A stretch of 64,000 bases of DNA from NCBI GenBank assembly GCA_020026415.1, contig JAHHQL010000008.1:27208-91207 (forward strand), given 5' to 3'. This DNA comes from Alistipes sp. Its GTDB lineage: Bacteria; Bacteroidota; Bacteroidia; Bacteroidales; Rikenellaceae. This document shows, piece after piece, positions 47,594 to 55,771 of this stretch; the stretch's first letter is position 1, and each line of letters begins with the position of its first letter. The translations under genes were made by a program, and so were the position numbers. The notes under the pieces were generated by a model. It searched no databases. It was not told the origin of the DNA and worked only from the letters and a program-made list of their open reading frames with translations.

Positions 47594-48808
47594 TTAGGGC
47601 AGTTTGTTGAGTTCGTCCCAAATCTTCTTGGGCAGGTTTTCGCAGTTGTGACAGCACTTCATATCGACCGAATACATACGCGCAATGCAGTAATTGCGGT
47701 GATCGCAACCGCTTCGGGTATGCTCGTCGCCCTCGCGCAGTTTATTGACAAAGGCGGGATCATTCACCAGAGCGCGAGCCATCTGTACACAGTCAAACCC
47801 TGCATTCAGAGCCTTCTCGATGCCTTCGCGGCTCACCAGACCGCCGACATAGATCAGCGGACCCTGCAAGGCGGCGCGGAATTTCTTGGCATCCTCCAAG
47901 AAGTAACACTCTTCGAACGGGAACTGTTTGATCATGAAGGGGCCGCACCAGCGCACGAACAGGCGTAACCACCACGGCGAATAGTAACTCATCGTGTAGG
48001 TGGGAATCAGTCCGCGCATGACCGCCATCGGGGCTTTCGACACAAATCCGCCCGAAAGGACGATGGCATTCACGCCGAATTTCTCGATCTCCTTGGCGAT
48101 TTCGATGCTTTCGGGGATCTCGATACCGCCCTTGAATCCGTCGTACATGTTGTGCTTGACGACCACCGCCATATTTTTCTGTGCGGCCTTCTCCATCACT
48201 TCGTTCAGACACATCTGCATGAAACGCATGCGGTTGGGAAGCGATCCGCCGTACTCGTCGTGACGGTGGTTGGTGTAGGGCGACAGGAATTGCGAAATCA
48301 GATAGCCGTGACCCGCATGAACCTCCACCTCGTCGAATCCCGACTCGTAGGCCGTTTCGACCGCCTTGCCGAAGTCTTTCGACACCTGCAAGATCTCGCT
48401 CTTGCGCATCTTGCGCACGGGGGTGTAGGCGTAGAGGTTGAATCCCGACGATGCACCGATCGGAATTTGTCCGGCGGTGGTGAAGTGGGTCATGTTGCCG
48501 CAGTGTCCCAACTGGATGCCGACGGCCGCACCCTCCCGATGGACGGCATCGGTCAGATTGCGCAGGGCGGGAATCGCCTCTGGACGCAACCACAACTGTT
48601 TCTCGAACGAAAGGCCGCTGCGGCAGACGGCGGCATAGGCCACCGTGGTCATGCCGATACCGCCACGGGCAACGCTCACGTGGTAATCCTTGAGTTGCCG
48701 GGTGGGCTCGAAATTTCGTCCCATCGACTCGAACGCCGCCGAACGGATGGTGCGGTTGCGCAGGGTGACGGGGCCTAATTTATAAGGGGTGAACAATTTT
48801 GATTCCAT
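47594..48808 (-). CDS. Old Yellow Enzyme-family NADH:flavin oxidoreductase, candidate 4-ene-3-ketosteroid 5beta-reductase
   Basis: A 404-residue TIM-barrel flavoenzyme: FTPYKLGPVTLRNRTIRSA at the N-terminus, VGIQLGHCGN, and the substrate/FMN segment EVHAGHGYLISQFLSPYTNHR typical of the family. The C-terminus has cysteines 368, 374, 385, 386 and 389, not the standard CxxCxxxC(11-12)C iron-sulfur pattern. It stops after the barrel, so it lacks the FAD/NADPH domain of full dienoyl-CoA reductases and BaiCD. BaiCD/BaiH-like enzymes reduce the steroid A-ring double bond. Lying between a 5alpha-reductase and an SDR, it is the best 5beta-reductase candidate (inference). Confidence 0.78.
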   Translation of the reverse strand: MESKLFTPYKLGPVTLRNRTIRSAAFESMGRNFEPTRQLKDYHVSVARGGIGMTTVAYAAVCRSGLSFEKQLWLRPEAIPALRNLTDAVHREGAAVGIQLGHCGNMTHFTTAGQIPIGASSGFNLYAYTPVRKMRKSEILQVSKDFGKAVETAYESGFDEVEVHAGHGYLISQFLSPYTNHRHDEYGGSLPNRMRFMQMCLNEVMEKAAQKNMAVVVKHNMYDGFKGGIEIPESIEIAKEIEKFGVNAIVLSGGFVSKAPMAVMRGLIPTYTMSYYSPWWLRLFVRWCGPFMIKQFPFEECYFLEDAKKFRAALQGPLIYVGGLVSREGIEKALNAGFDCVQMARALVNDPAFVNKLREGDEHTRSGCDHRNYCIARMYSVDMKCCHNCENLPKKIWDELNKLP

Positions 48809-48822
48809 ATTCCGAATTGGGT

Positions 48823-49584
48823 TTAGTAGATGAACGGAATGATTCTTTTGCGGTTGAGACGTTTGAAATTATCGCCAAATTCGCGTTCGTATCGACGACG
48901 CAGCGAGGCGGCACGCGGGGCGAGGTTGGCAAAGGTCCACCATGCAAATACAACACCCGACCACGACCACGAAGCAATGGCAAAACCGATCCACTCGGTC
49001 AGTTCGCCGAAGTAGTTGGCCGACGATACGTAGCGGAACATGCCGCCGCGGGGAATATAGTGACGCGTGTCGCCCGGCTTGCGCAGGTGACGGATGATGT
49101 AGTCCGAATGAAGATTGACGCACATGCCGAAGACGAATACGGCCGTACCGATGTAGAAGCAGGGTTTCGAGAACCAGTCGGCGTAGTAATCGTCGGGGGC
49201 GATGTAGAAGATCCAGCCGCCCTGCATCAGTGCGTTGAGCGTGTTGAAAAGCATACCCATCAGGACGATTCCGAGGGGCATTTTCGATTTGCCGCGCATC
49301 AGGAGCGGAAAGATGAACGAGCGTTGCAGGTAGTGGCTCTGGAAGATCAGAAACAAGGCCAGCGGAACGGCATCCCACATACGCTCGGACTCTGCCCACA
49401 GGATGCACATCATGATGAAAACGGGGGCTTCCATCATTACCCAGCCGACTTTGTTGGGCAGGGGAGAGCCATATCGGCGGTCGAAAAGATAACCGTAGCC
49501 GGCTTCGAAAAAGTGGAGTGCGATGAACACAAAAAAGGCGATTACCGCCATCACGATCAGAAAAATATCAAAAGTTTCTTTCAT
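48823..49584 (-). CDS. Steroid 5alpha-reductase family membrane protein (SRD5A-like)
   Basis: A 253-residue polytopic membrane protein, mostly hydrophobic, with about six or seven segments. It matches the SRD5A fold with high local likeness to the human enzymes. E52 (MMEAPVF) and Y85 (FQSHYLQRSF) correspond to catalytic Glu57 and Tyr91 of human SRD5A2. NLHSDYIIRHLRKPGD (157-172), IPRGGMFRYVSSANYFGE (177-194, with N190 and E194) and the end RIIPFIY correspond to its NADPH-binding and C-terminal signatures. It should reduce the 4,5 double bond of 3-oxo-4-ene steroids or bile acids to the 5alpha (allo) product. First gene of a four-gene operon with its own promoter. Confidence 0.88.
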   Translation of the reverse strand: MKETFDIFLIVMAVIAFFVFIALHFFEAGYGYLFDRRYGSPLPNKVGWVMMEAPVFIMMCILWAESERMWDAVPLALFLIFQSHYLQRSFIFPLLMRGKSKMPLGIVLMGMLFNTLNALMQGGWIFYIAPDDYYADWFSKPCFYIGTAVFVFGMCVNLHSDYIIRHLRKPGDTRHYIPRGGMFRYVSSANYFGELTEWIGFAIASWSWSGVVFAWWTFANLAPRAASLRRRYEREFGDNFKRLNRKRIIPFIY

Positions 49585-49611
49585 GAGAGAAGTGGTTCCT
49601 TAAAATTTGTT

Positions 49612-49642
49612 CAAAGATAGCATTATTTCCTCTTTTGATCAA
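49612..49642 (-). promoter_or_regulatory. Promoter of the steroid-reductase operon
   Basis: Minus strand: TTG (49642-49640), 20 bp, TATCTTTG (49619-49612), about 27 nt before the 5alpha-reductase ATG. An 8-bp palindrome ttgatcaa (49635-49642) overlaps the -33 box. Confidence 0.7.
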
Positions 49643-49705
49643 CGATATACTTTATAATTATGCTTTCGCGGGTCGGTTTTGTTCGCGTTTTTTATCGGAA
49701 AAATC

Positions 49706-49713
49706 TATCTTTG
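49706..49713 (+). promoter_or_regulatory. -7 box of the sirtuin gene
   Basis: TATCTTTG, 66 nt before the ATG at 49780. It is back to back with the steroid operon promoter. Confidence 0.55.
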
Positions 49714-49779
49714 TAAAAAAAGGTGGAACATCGGAGATTCCAGCCCGATTCCGCCACACATAAAAAAACGAACGGAAAT

Positions 49780-50475
49780 ATGAAAAAGATTGTTGTCTTT
49801 ACGGGGGCGGGCGTGAGTGCCGACAGCGGAATTTCGACGTTCCGCGATGCCGACGGCCTGTGGGCGAATTATCGGATCGAGGATGTGTGTACGCCGGAGG
49901 CACTGGCAACGAATCGTGCCACGGTGATTCGTTTCTATAACGAACGCCGCCGCGAAATGTACGAGAAAAAGCCCAATGCGGGACATTTGGCAATTGCCGG
50001 TCTGGAGCGTGATTTCGACGTCGAGGTCATTACGCAGAATGTCGATAACCTTCACGAACAGGCGGGTTCGACCCACATAACACATCTTCACGGAGAATTA
50101 AGCAAACTGCGCTCGTCGGTTGATCCCGAATTGATCGTGACGCTCGAAGGTTGGGAGCAGAAGATGGATGCCTTGGCACCCGACGGATCGCTCCTGCGTC
50201 CGCATATCGTCTTTTTCGGCGAAGCCGTGCCGATGTTCGACAAGGCGGTCCGCATCGCCATGACGGCCGATGTGATGGTCGTGGTGGGGACTTCGCTGGC
50301 GGTCTATCCCGCGGCATCGCTCGTGCGGTATATCCGTCCCGAGGTGCCGATTTATCTGGTCGATCCGGGACATCCCGATATATCGGGAATCCGTAATCCG
50401 CTGACTTTCGTCAATAAACGAGGTGCGGAGGGTGTCCCCGAAGTGGTCGCCATGTTGCGCGAAAAATACCTCTGA
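49780..50475 (+). CDS. cobB: NAD-dependent protein deacylase (sirtuin) without zinc cysteines
   Basis: A 231-residue sirtuin from MKKIVVFTGAGVSADSGIS; an upstream in-frame ATG adds 19 unlikely residues. NAD motifs GAGVSADSGISTFR (9-22) and TQNVDN (85-90), catalytic H104 (HLHG) and VVVGTSLAVYPAASL are all present. The small zinc domain that normally carries two CxxC pairs has no cysteine; the only cysteine in the protein is C37. Related Bacteroides sirtuins appear to share this. It removes acyl groups from lysines, with substrates unknown. Single gene with a strong terminator. Confidence 0.88.
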   Translation: MKKIVVFTGAGVSADSGISTFRDADGLWANYRIEDVCTPEALATNRATVIRFYNERRREMYEKKPNAGHLAIAGLERDFDVEVITQNVDNLHEQAGSTHITHLHGELSKLRSSVDPELIVTLEGWEQKMDALAPDGSLLRPHIVFFGEAVPMFDKAVRIAMTADVMVVVGTSLAVYPAASLVRYIRPEVPIYLVDPGHPDISGIRNPLTFVNKRGAEGVPEVVAMLREKYL

Positions 50476-50483
50476 AATAAATA

Positions 50484-50525
50484 GAGAAGTCCGCGAAACC
50501 TTACGTTTCGCGGACTTCTTGTTTT
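50484..50525. terminator. Terminator between sirtuin gene and meaB
   Basis: A perfect 15-bp stem, agaagtccgcgaaac / gtttcgcggacttct, with T-rich tail; the genes converge. Confidence 0.92.
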
Positions 50526-50557
50526 TATGGGGATGATCCGTCGGATCATCTTGAAAA

Positions 50558-51694
50558 TTAAAGTTCCGATTTCATTTTGATGGCGGCATCTTTGAAGTAC
50601 AGATGGAGCAATTCCTTGGCGGCGACGAACGATGAAATCTGATCGTTCAAAACTTTCTGCTCGTAGGTTTCGATCTGTTCCTCGATGGCCGGGTCGTGGT
50701 AGAACGAGTTGCGCAGCGTCTCGTTGATCGACTCGTACATCCAGTATTTGTTCTGACGGTTGCGGTTCAGTGTGAAATAGCCGTTGCGCTGGATGTGCTC
50801 CAAGTAATCCTCCACGCCTTTCCAAACGTATTCCAGACCCTCCTTCGTATAGGACGAGCAGGTGTAAACTTTGGGTTTCCAACCCGATTCGGGAACGGGG
50901 AACAGACGCAGTGCGCCCTGGAACTGGGTGCGTGCCAATTCGGCTTTATGGACATTCTCGCCGTCGCATTTGGTGATGACCATCTGATCGGCCATTTCCA
51001 TGATGCCGCGTTTGATGCCCTGCAATTCGTCGCCTGCGCCCGAAATCTGCAACAACATAAACATATCAACCATTGAGTGAACGGCCGTTTCGGACTGACC
51101 CACACCGACCGTTTCGATGAAAATCACATCGAATCCTGCCGCCTCGCACAGCACGATCGTTTCGCGGGTCTTGCGGGCCACACCACCCAGCGAACCTGCC
51201 GAAGGAGAAGGGCGGATGAATACGTCGGGGTTGTGGCAGATGCTCTCCATGCGGGTCTTGTCGCCGAGGATCGAACCGCCGCTGCGCTCCGACGAAGGGT
51301 CGATGGCCAACACGGCCAACTTGTGGCGGAGCGAGGTCACCATGTCACCGATCGCCTCGATGAAGGTCGATTTCCCGGCACCCGGCACACCCGTGATTCC
51401 CAGACGTACGGATTTTCCGGCATAGGGCAGGCATTTTTCGATAATCTCCTGAGCCTTGGCGTAATGTGTCGGGTTGTTTGATTCGATGAGTGTGATGGCT
51501 TGCGATAATATGGTGATATTTCCTTCGGTGATTCCTTTGACATACTCGTCGATTGTCAGTTCGCGTTTCTTGCGCTTTTTGAAATGCGGATTTACGACAG
51601 GCTGATCTTCAACACCTTCGGCTACATTGAGAGCGGTGTCGTGGTGTATGTCTGCATACTCTTTCTCGTAGTGGTTTATTTTTGTGAAGGCCAT
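50558..51694 (-). CDS. meaB: Methylmalonyl-CoA mutase-associated GTPase MeaB
   Basis: A 378-residue G3E-family GTPase: Walker A GVPGAGKST (102-110), LAIDPSSERSGGSILGDKTRM (switch region), ETVGVGQSE (Walker B) and TKCDGEN (base recognition, NKxD-like). MeaB protects and loads the B12 mutase that interconverts succinyl- and methylmalonyl-CoA. The mutase genes are not in the window, but the epimerase and decarboxylase that use its product start 3.5 kb away in the opposite direction. It starts 5 nt behind the thioredoxin-like gene. Confidence 0.93.
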   Translation of the reverse strand: MAFTKINHYEKEYADIHHDTALNVAEGVEDQPVVNPHFKKRKKRELTIDEYVKGITEGNITILSQAITLIESNNPTHYAKAQEIIEKCLPYAGKSVRLGITGVPGAGKSTFIEAIGDMVTSLRHKLAVLAIDPSSERSGGSILGDKTRMESICHNPDVFIRPSPSAGSLGGVARKTRETIVLCEAAGFDVIFIETVGVGQSETAVHSMVDMFMLLQISGAGDELQGIKRGIMEMADQMVITKCDGENVHKAELARTQFQGALRLFPVPESGWKPKVYTCSSYTKEGLEYVWKGVEDYLEHIQRNGYFTLNRNRQNKYWMYESINETLRNSFYHDPAIEEQIETYEQKVLNDQISSFVAAKELLHLYFKDAAIKMKSEL

Positions 51695-51699
51695 AATTT

Positions 51700-52167
51700 T
51701 TATTTGATTAAGTCGATGACTGATTGTTGTTCCTGCGTGGGGTTGCCCATCCAGATCGTCATGTGTTTGGCATCAACCAGAATGCCGTATGGTACGAAAT
51801 TGACGTTGAACGAGTCGAAAATCTTACGATCCGGATCGGAAACGGCTGCGAAACGGGGCGAAAGTACACCCTCGATATGGGGGAGAAGTTCTTCGTCGGT
51901 TTCCCGTCCGATGATTACAACACATAACTTGTTGTCGCTCTGTTCTTGGATGTGGGAAAGGTTCTCGATGCAGTCGAGCGATGCGGGATTCTTGACCGAG
52001 CAGAACAGAAGGAACGTGTAGGGTGCGCCGGTCGGAGCCTGATTCTGAATCCAACTGACCCCCTTGCGGATCGCGGGAATACGGTCTCCGTAGGCCGTGT
52101 TTTGAGCGGTGGCGGATTGCAGCAGGGTAGTCGAAAACAACAAAAAAAACAGAAGCAGTCGTTTCAT
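51700..52167 (-). CDS. Exported thioredoxin-fold protein lacking a CxxC motif
   Basis: A 155-residue protein from MKRLLLFFLLFSTTLLQSATAQ, a signal peptide. The mature part follows a thioredoxin fold (YTFLLFCSVKNPASLDC, then FDSFNVNFVPYGILVDAKH with the cis-proline region VPYGI). The usual CxxC is replaced by cysteines 56 and 66 nine residues apart, so ordinary disulfide chemistry is unlikely. An upstream TTG-type extension was rejected. It is first in a two-gene unit with meaB. Role unknown. Confidence 0.68.
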   Translation of the reverse strand: MKRLLLFFLLFSTTLLQSATAQNTAYGDRIPAIRKGVSWIQNQAPTGAPYTFLLFCSVKNPASLDCIENLSHIQEQSDNKLCVVIIGRETDEELLPHIEGVLSPRFAAVSDPDRKIFDSFNVNFVPYGILVDAKHMTIWMGNPTQEQQSVIDLIK

Positions 52168-52187
52168 GGAATGGACTTTATTTGTAG

Positions 52188-52195
52188 CGAATATA
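52188..52195 (-). promoter_or_regulatory. -7-like box of the thioredoxin-like/meaB unit
   Basis: Minus strand TATATTCG, one mismatch to TAnnTTTG, 20 nt before the ATG. Confidence 0.4.
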
Positions 52196-52719
52196 AGCAA
52201 ATTTGTCGAGGAAACGAAAATTTATTCCGATTTATTCTTTTCCGGGATGATTCCGATTTGTAAGCAGGCGATTTTTGCAAGAGAAAACATGAGCCGAATT
52301 GTGGAAAAATGATTACACAATAAATTAAACTTTAATTTATTGTTTATAAATCTATTTAATGTGTTTATTTGAAGTGTTATATAAATTATGAAATTACGGT
52401 TTTGATTTGGTTGCAAGATGTATGGAATCCGATTGGAAAACGCGAAGAAGGCAGACGTCCGTATGGCAGAACGAAGCCGGATCGGCATACCTGAAGAGAA
52501 AAATGCGGTAATGTGGTATAACCATTTGAATTTTATTTTTATAATGTCTGTTGTGCGGAATATGCGGGTGCTGGCGGGCGGAGGCGGAAACAGAGCGGAC
52601 GGGGCAGAGTTTTTTCAAGCCGTTGTCGCCGGAAGAAACTGATGCGGGCGGCGCGGTTTTGAGCGGTTCCGCCCGAAGCAAAAAGTTCACCACGAGGGTT
52701 GTATTTAATGGAAAAAATG
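52196..52719. other. Gene-free divergent interval before the methylmalonyl-CoA operon
   Basis: Very AT-rich at 52300-52400, then mixed. Short frames on both strands (75-100 codons) look like no known protein and have no consistent codon bias. The interval holds the 27-bp palindrome listed separately. Confidence 0.5.
52317..52343. repeat. Perfect 27-bp AT-rich palindrome
   Basis: Arms acaataaattaaa and tttaatttattgt (13 bp each, exact) around a single C. It lies 500 bp before the epimerase gene and 150 bp before the opposing gene. Confidence 0.85.
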
Positions 52720-52751
52720 TTTGGAATTACGTTTCCAAAAACATATCTTTG
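52720..52751 (+). promoter_or_regulatory. Promoter of the methylmalonyl-CoA decarboxylase operon with an operator-like dyad
   Basis: TTTG (52720-52723), 20 bp, TATCTTTG (52744-52751). The inverted repeat tttggaa (52720-52726) / ttccaaa (52733-52739) with a 6-bp spacer covers the -33 box and spacer. The 90-nt leader can form a gtgcct / aggcac hairpin. Confidence 0.7.
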
Positions 52752-52844
52752 TGTAGATGAATTGTGCCTTGTGACATATTGTTGAGAGGCACGGCTTTAG
52801 ACAAAAACCGTAAAGAAAGTATTTACTAACTAAAATTATTTCTT

Positions 52845-53255
52845 ATGAAAGTTTCTCATATTGAGCATCTCGGTATCGCAGTTGAGAGCCTTGATGAAGC
52901 CATTCCCTATTGGGAGAATGTGATCGGTTTGAAATGTTATGCCATTGAAGAAGTTCCCGACCAGAAAGTCCGTACGGCATTTCTGATGCTGGGACAGACG
53001 AAGATTGAACTCTTGGAACCCACTTCGGAGGATTCGCCCATCGCCAAATACATCGAGAAACGCGGTGTGGGTATTCACCACATGGCTCTCGCCGTCGAGA
53101 ACATCGAGGCTCAGTTGGCCGATGCCGAATCGCGCGGCTTGCGCCTGATCGACAAAACCCCGCGTAAGGGTGCCGAGGGTATGACCATTGCATTCCTTCA
53201 CCCGAAATCCACTCAGGGTATTCTGACCGAACTTTGCGAAAACAAAAACAAATAA
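52845..53255 (+). CDS. mce: Methylmalonyl-CoA epimerase
   Basis: A 136-residue vicinal-oxygen-chelate protein: [20 protein letters not shown] with metal ligand H8, [16 protein letters not shown] (second half), and ILTELCE with the late glutamate ligand. It interconverts (R)- and (S)-methylmalonyl-CoA between the mutase and the decarboxylase. First gene of a five-gene plus-strand operon, 3 nt from the next. Confidence 0.95.
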   Translation: MKVSHIEHLGIAVESLDEAIPYWENVIGLKCYAIEEVPDQKVRTAFLMLGQTKIELLEPTSEDSPIAKYIEKRGVGIHHMALAVENIEAQLADAESRGLRLIDKTPRKGAEGMTIAFLHPKSTQGILTELCENKNK

Positions 53256-53258
53256 ATC

Positions 53259-54824
53259 ATGAGCGAAATTCAAAGCAAGATCAACAAATTGATCGAGAAT
53301 CGCGAGACCGCACGTCTGGGCGGCGGTCAGAAAGCGATCGATAAGCAACATGAGAAAGGTAAATATACGGCACGCGAGCGTATTCAGATGTTGCTCGATG
53401 AGGGCAGTTTCGAGGAGTTCGACATGTTCGTGACGCACCGTTGCTACGACTTCGGTATGGAGAAGAAGCATTCGTTCGGCGACGGTGTCGTAACGGGTTA
53501 TGGTACGATCGGCGGCCGTTTGGTATATGTATTTGCACAGGATTTTACCGTGACGGCTGGTTCGCTGTCGCTGTCGATGGCCGAGAAGATCTGCAAGGTG
53601 ATGGATATGGCCATGCGTAACGGCGCACCCTGCATCGGTATTAACGATTCGGGTGGCGCACGTATTCAGGAGGGTGTGAATGCTCTGGCCGGTTACGCCA
53701 ACATTTTCCAGCGTAACGTGATGTCGTCGGGTGTTATCCCCCAGATTTCGGCCATCTTCGGTCCTTGTGCCGGTGGTGCGGTTTACTCGCCTGCCCTGAC
53801 CGACTTCATCATTATGAAAAAGAATACCTCGAACATGTTCCTTACGGGCCCGAAGGTCGTGAAGACCGTGACGGGTGAGGACGTGACGCAGGAGCAGTTG
53901 GGTGGTGCCGTGATGCACTCCACCAAATCGGGTGTGGCTCAGTTTGCCGTGGATACCGAAGAGGAGGGTATCGAGACCATCAAGAAACTCTTGTCGTACA
54001 TCCCGCAGAACAACATGGAGGATGCCCCCCTGTCGGTTTGCACCGATAAGATCGACCGTCTGGAGGATTCGCTCAACGAGATCATCCCCGACAACGCCAA
54101 CAAACCTTACGATATGGCCGAGGTCATTCGTGCCATTGTCGATAACGGCGAGTACTTGGAGTCGGCCGCAGGCTACGCCAAGAATATCATCACCTGCTTT
54201 GCCCGTTTCAACGGTCAGTCGGTGGGTATCATAGCCAACCAGCCCAAGTTCATGGCCGGTGTGCTCGACATCAATGCCAGCCGCAAGGCCGCTCGTTTCG
54301 TCCGTTTCTGTGACGCATTCAATATCCCGTTGGTAACTCTGGTCGATGTTCCGGGCTTCCTGCCGGGTACTACGCAGGAGTATGGCGGTATCATCGGTCA
54401 CGGAGCAAAACTGCTGTTCGCTTACTGCGAGGCTACGGTTCCCAAGATCACGATCACGCTGCGTAAGGCTTACGGCGGTGCTTACATCGTGATGTCGTCG
54501 AAGCACATCCGTGGTGACTTCAACTACGCATGGCCGACGGCCGAAATCGCCGTGATGGGTGCAAGCGGTGCTGTCGAGGTGCTTTATGGCAAGGAGTTGA
54601 AGGCTCTGGCCGACAAACCCGAGGAGCAGAAGGCATTCATCGCCGAGAAGGAGAAGGAGTATAACGACAAGTTCTCGAACCCGTACAATGCAGCCCGCTA
54701 CGGCTACATCGACGATGTGATCGAGCCGCGCAATACCCGTTTCCGCATCATCCGATCCCTGCAATCGCTCGCTACGAAGCGTTTGCAGAACCCGCCCAAG
54801 AAACACAACAATATTCCTTTATAA
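53259..54824 (+). CDS. mmdA: Methylmalonyl-CoA decarboxylase, carboxyltransferase alpha subunit
   Basis: A 521-residue acyl-CoA carboxyltransferase with both halves in one chain. It has [20 protein letters not shown] and [19 protein letters not shown] (acyl-CoA side oxyanion hole), then [18 protein letters not shown] and [15 protein letters not shown]. Alone it could serve propionyl-CoA carboxylase or the decarboxylase. The gamma-like, biotin-carrier and sodium-pump beta genes that follow, and the absence of a biotin carboxylase here, point to the decarboxylase making propionyl-CoA. Confidence 0.9.
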   Translation: MSEIQSKINKLIENRETARLGGGQKAIDKQHEKGKYTARERIQMLLDEGSFEEFDMFVTHRCYDFGMEKKHSFGDGVVTGYGTIGGRLVYVFAQDFTVTAGSLSLSMAEKICKVMDMAMRNGAPCIGINDSGGARIQEGVNALAGYANIFQRNVMSSGVIPQISAIFGPCAGGAVYSPALTDFIIMKKNTSNMFLTGPKVVKTVTGEDVTQEQLGGAVMHSTKSGVAQFAVDTEEEGIETIKKLLSYIPQNNMEDAPLSVCTDKIDRLEDSLNEIIPDNANKPYDMAEVIRAIVDNGEYLESAAGYAKNIITCFARFNGQSVGIIANQPKFMAGVLDINASRKAARFVRFCDAFNIPLVTLVDVPGFLPGTTQEYGGIIGHGAKLLFAYCEATVPKITITLRKAYGGAYIVMSSKHIRGDFNYAWPTAEIAVMGASGAVEVLYGKELKALADKPEEQKAFIAEKEKEYNDKFSNPYNAARYGYIDDVIEPRNTRFRIIRSLQSLATKRLQNPPKKHNNIPL

Positions 54825-54836
54825 CAGGTGCCGATT

Positions 54837-55286
54837 ATGAATATGCTATCATTTACGGACGCTGTTCAGGATGAGGCTCGGCAGGTGGTTGTCGTTATGG
54901 AAGAGACCGCCGAGAAAGCCTCGGAGGCGATCGCCGCAACGACTCCGAACACGATGGACTGGTCCTCGATGCTGTGGACGGCATTGATTTGTATCTGTGC
55001 GGTATTCTTTGTACTGGTGCTGTTGATCTTCGTGATGAAACTCTTCGGTGTGGTGTTCACGCAACACGAGAAGAAGGAAAAGACGACAACTTCCGGTCAG
55101 AAAATCGAATCGGGGCAGATTCACGAGGAGGAGATCGCCGCCATCGCTACGGCTCTCCGCATGTTCAACGGCGAGTTGCATGACCGTGAGTCGGAAGTGC
55201 TGACCATCCTGAACATCAAACGCGCCTATTCGCCATGGAACTCCAAGATCCACGGCTTAACTCAGTTGCCTGACAGAAAATTTTAA
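54837..55286 (+). CDS. OadG-family small membrane subunit of the decarboxylase
   Basis: A 149-residue protein with an N-terminal periplasmic stretch, one membrane segment (about 45-67), and a polar tail with KKEKTTTSGQK and EEIAAIATALRMF, the C-terminal helix seen in OadG/MmdD subunits. It holds the carboxyltransferase to the sodium pump. ATG at 54837 is preferred; an in-frame GTG at 54828 would add three residues. It is 12 nt behind mmdA. Confidence 0.8.
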   Translation: MNMLSFTDAVQDEARQVVVVMEETAEKASEAIAATTPNTMDWSSMLWTALICICAVFFVLVLLIFVMKLFGVVFTQHEKKEKTTTSGQKIESGQIHEEEIAAIATALRMFNGELHDRESEVLTILNIKRAYSPWNSKIHGLTQLPDRKF

Positions 55287-55292
55287 ACGACA

Positions 55293-55760
55293 ATGAAAAA
55301 AGATTATTCGCTGAAAATCAACGGACATAATTACGATGTCGTGATTGACGACGTCAATGAAACTTCAACCATGGCTCATGTGACGGTCAATGGTACGGCC
55401 TATGAGGTCGAGATTGCCGGTGACAAGGCTTCTCATGTAGTCAAACCTCAGGTGGCTGCCGCTGCCAAAGAGGCCAACAGTGCCCAAATTACGCCTTCGA
55501 CGGCTGCTTCTTCACCGCGCATCGCAACTGCTGCCGCAGCCGGTGCAGGTCGTGCCGTGAAGAGCCCGCTGCCCGGTACGATACTCGGTGTCAAGGTACA
55601 GGTCGGTGACAAGGTTGCTCCCGGTCAGACTCTCGTGATCCTTGAGGCCATGAAGATGGAGAACAACATTGATGCAGATTGCGCCGGTGTTGTTAAACAG
55701 ATTCTCGTGCAGCAGGGTGCCACCGTTATGGAGGGCGATCAGTTAATCGTGCTTGAATAA
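55293..55760 (+). CDS. mmdC: Biotin carboxyl carrier subunit
   Basis: A 155-residue protein: N-terminal 50 residues of a YEVEI-type cap, an Ala/Pro-rich linker (about 52-88), and the biotinyl domain with EAMKMEN, biotin on K121, flanked by [16 protein letters not shown]. It shuttles the carboxyl group from MmdA to the beta subunit. 6 nt behind the OadG-like gene. Confidence 0.93.
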   Translation: MKKDYSLKINGHNYDVVIDDVNETSTMAHVTVNGTAYEVEIAGDKASHVVKPQVAAAAKEANSAQITPSTAASSPRIATAAAAGAGRAVKSPLPGTILGVKVQVGDKVAPGQTLVILEAMKMENNIDADCAGVVKQILVQQGATVMEGDQLIVLE

Positions 55761-55771
55761 TAGATTGGCTT

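Noticed and set aside
52418..52760. Short frames (70-100 codons) before mce
   Set aside because: No conserved features, overlapping on both strands, and they run into the mce promoter.
52836..54806. 656-codon minus-strand frame over mce and mmdA
   Set aside because: Covers two genuine genes in antisense and resembles nothing.
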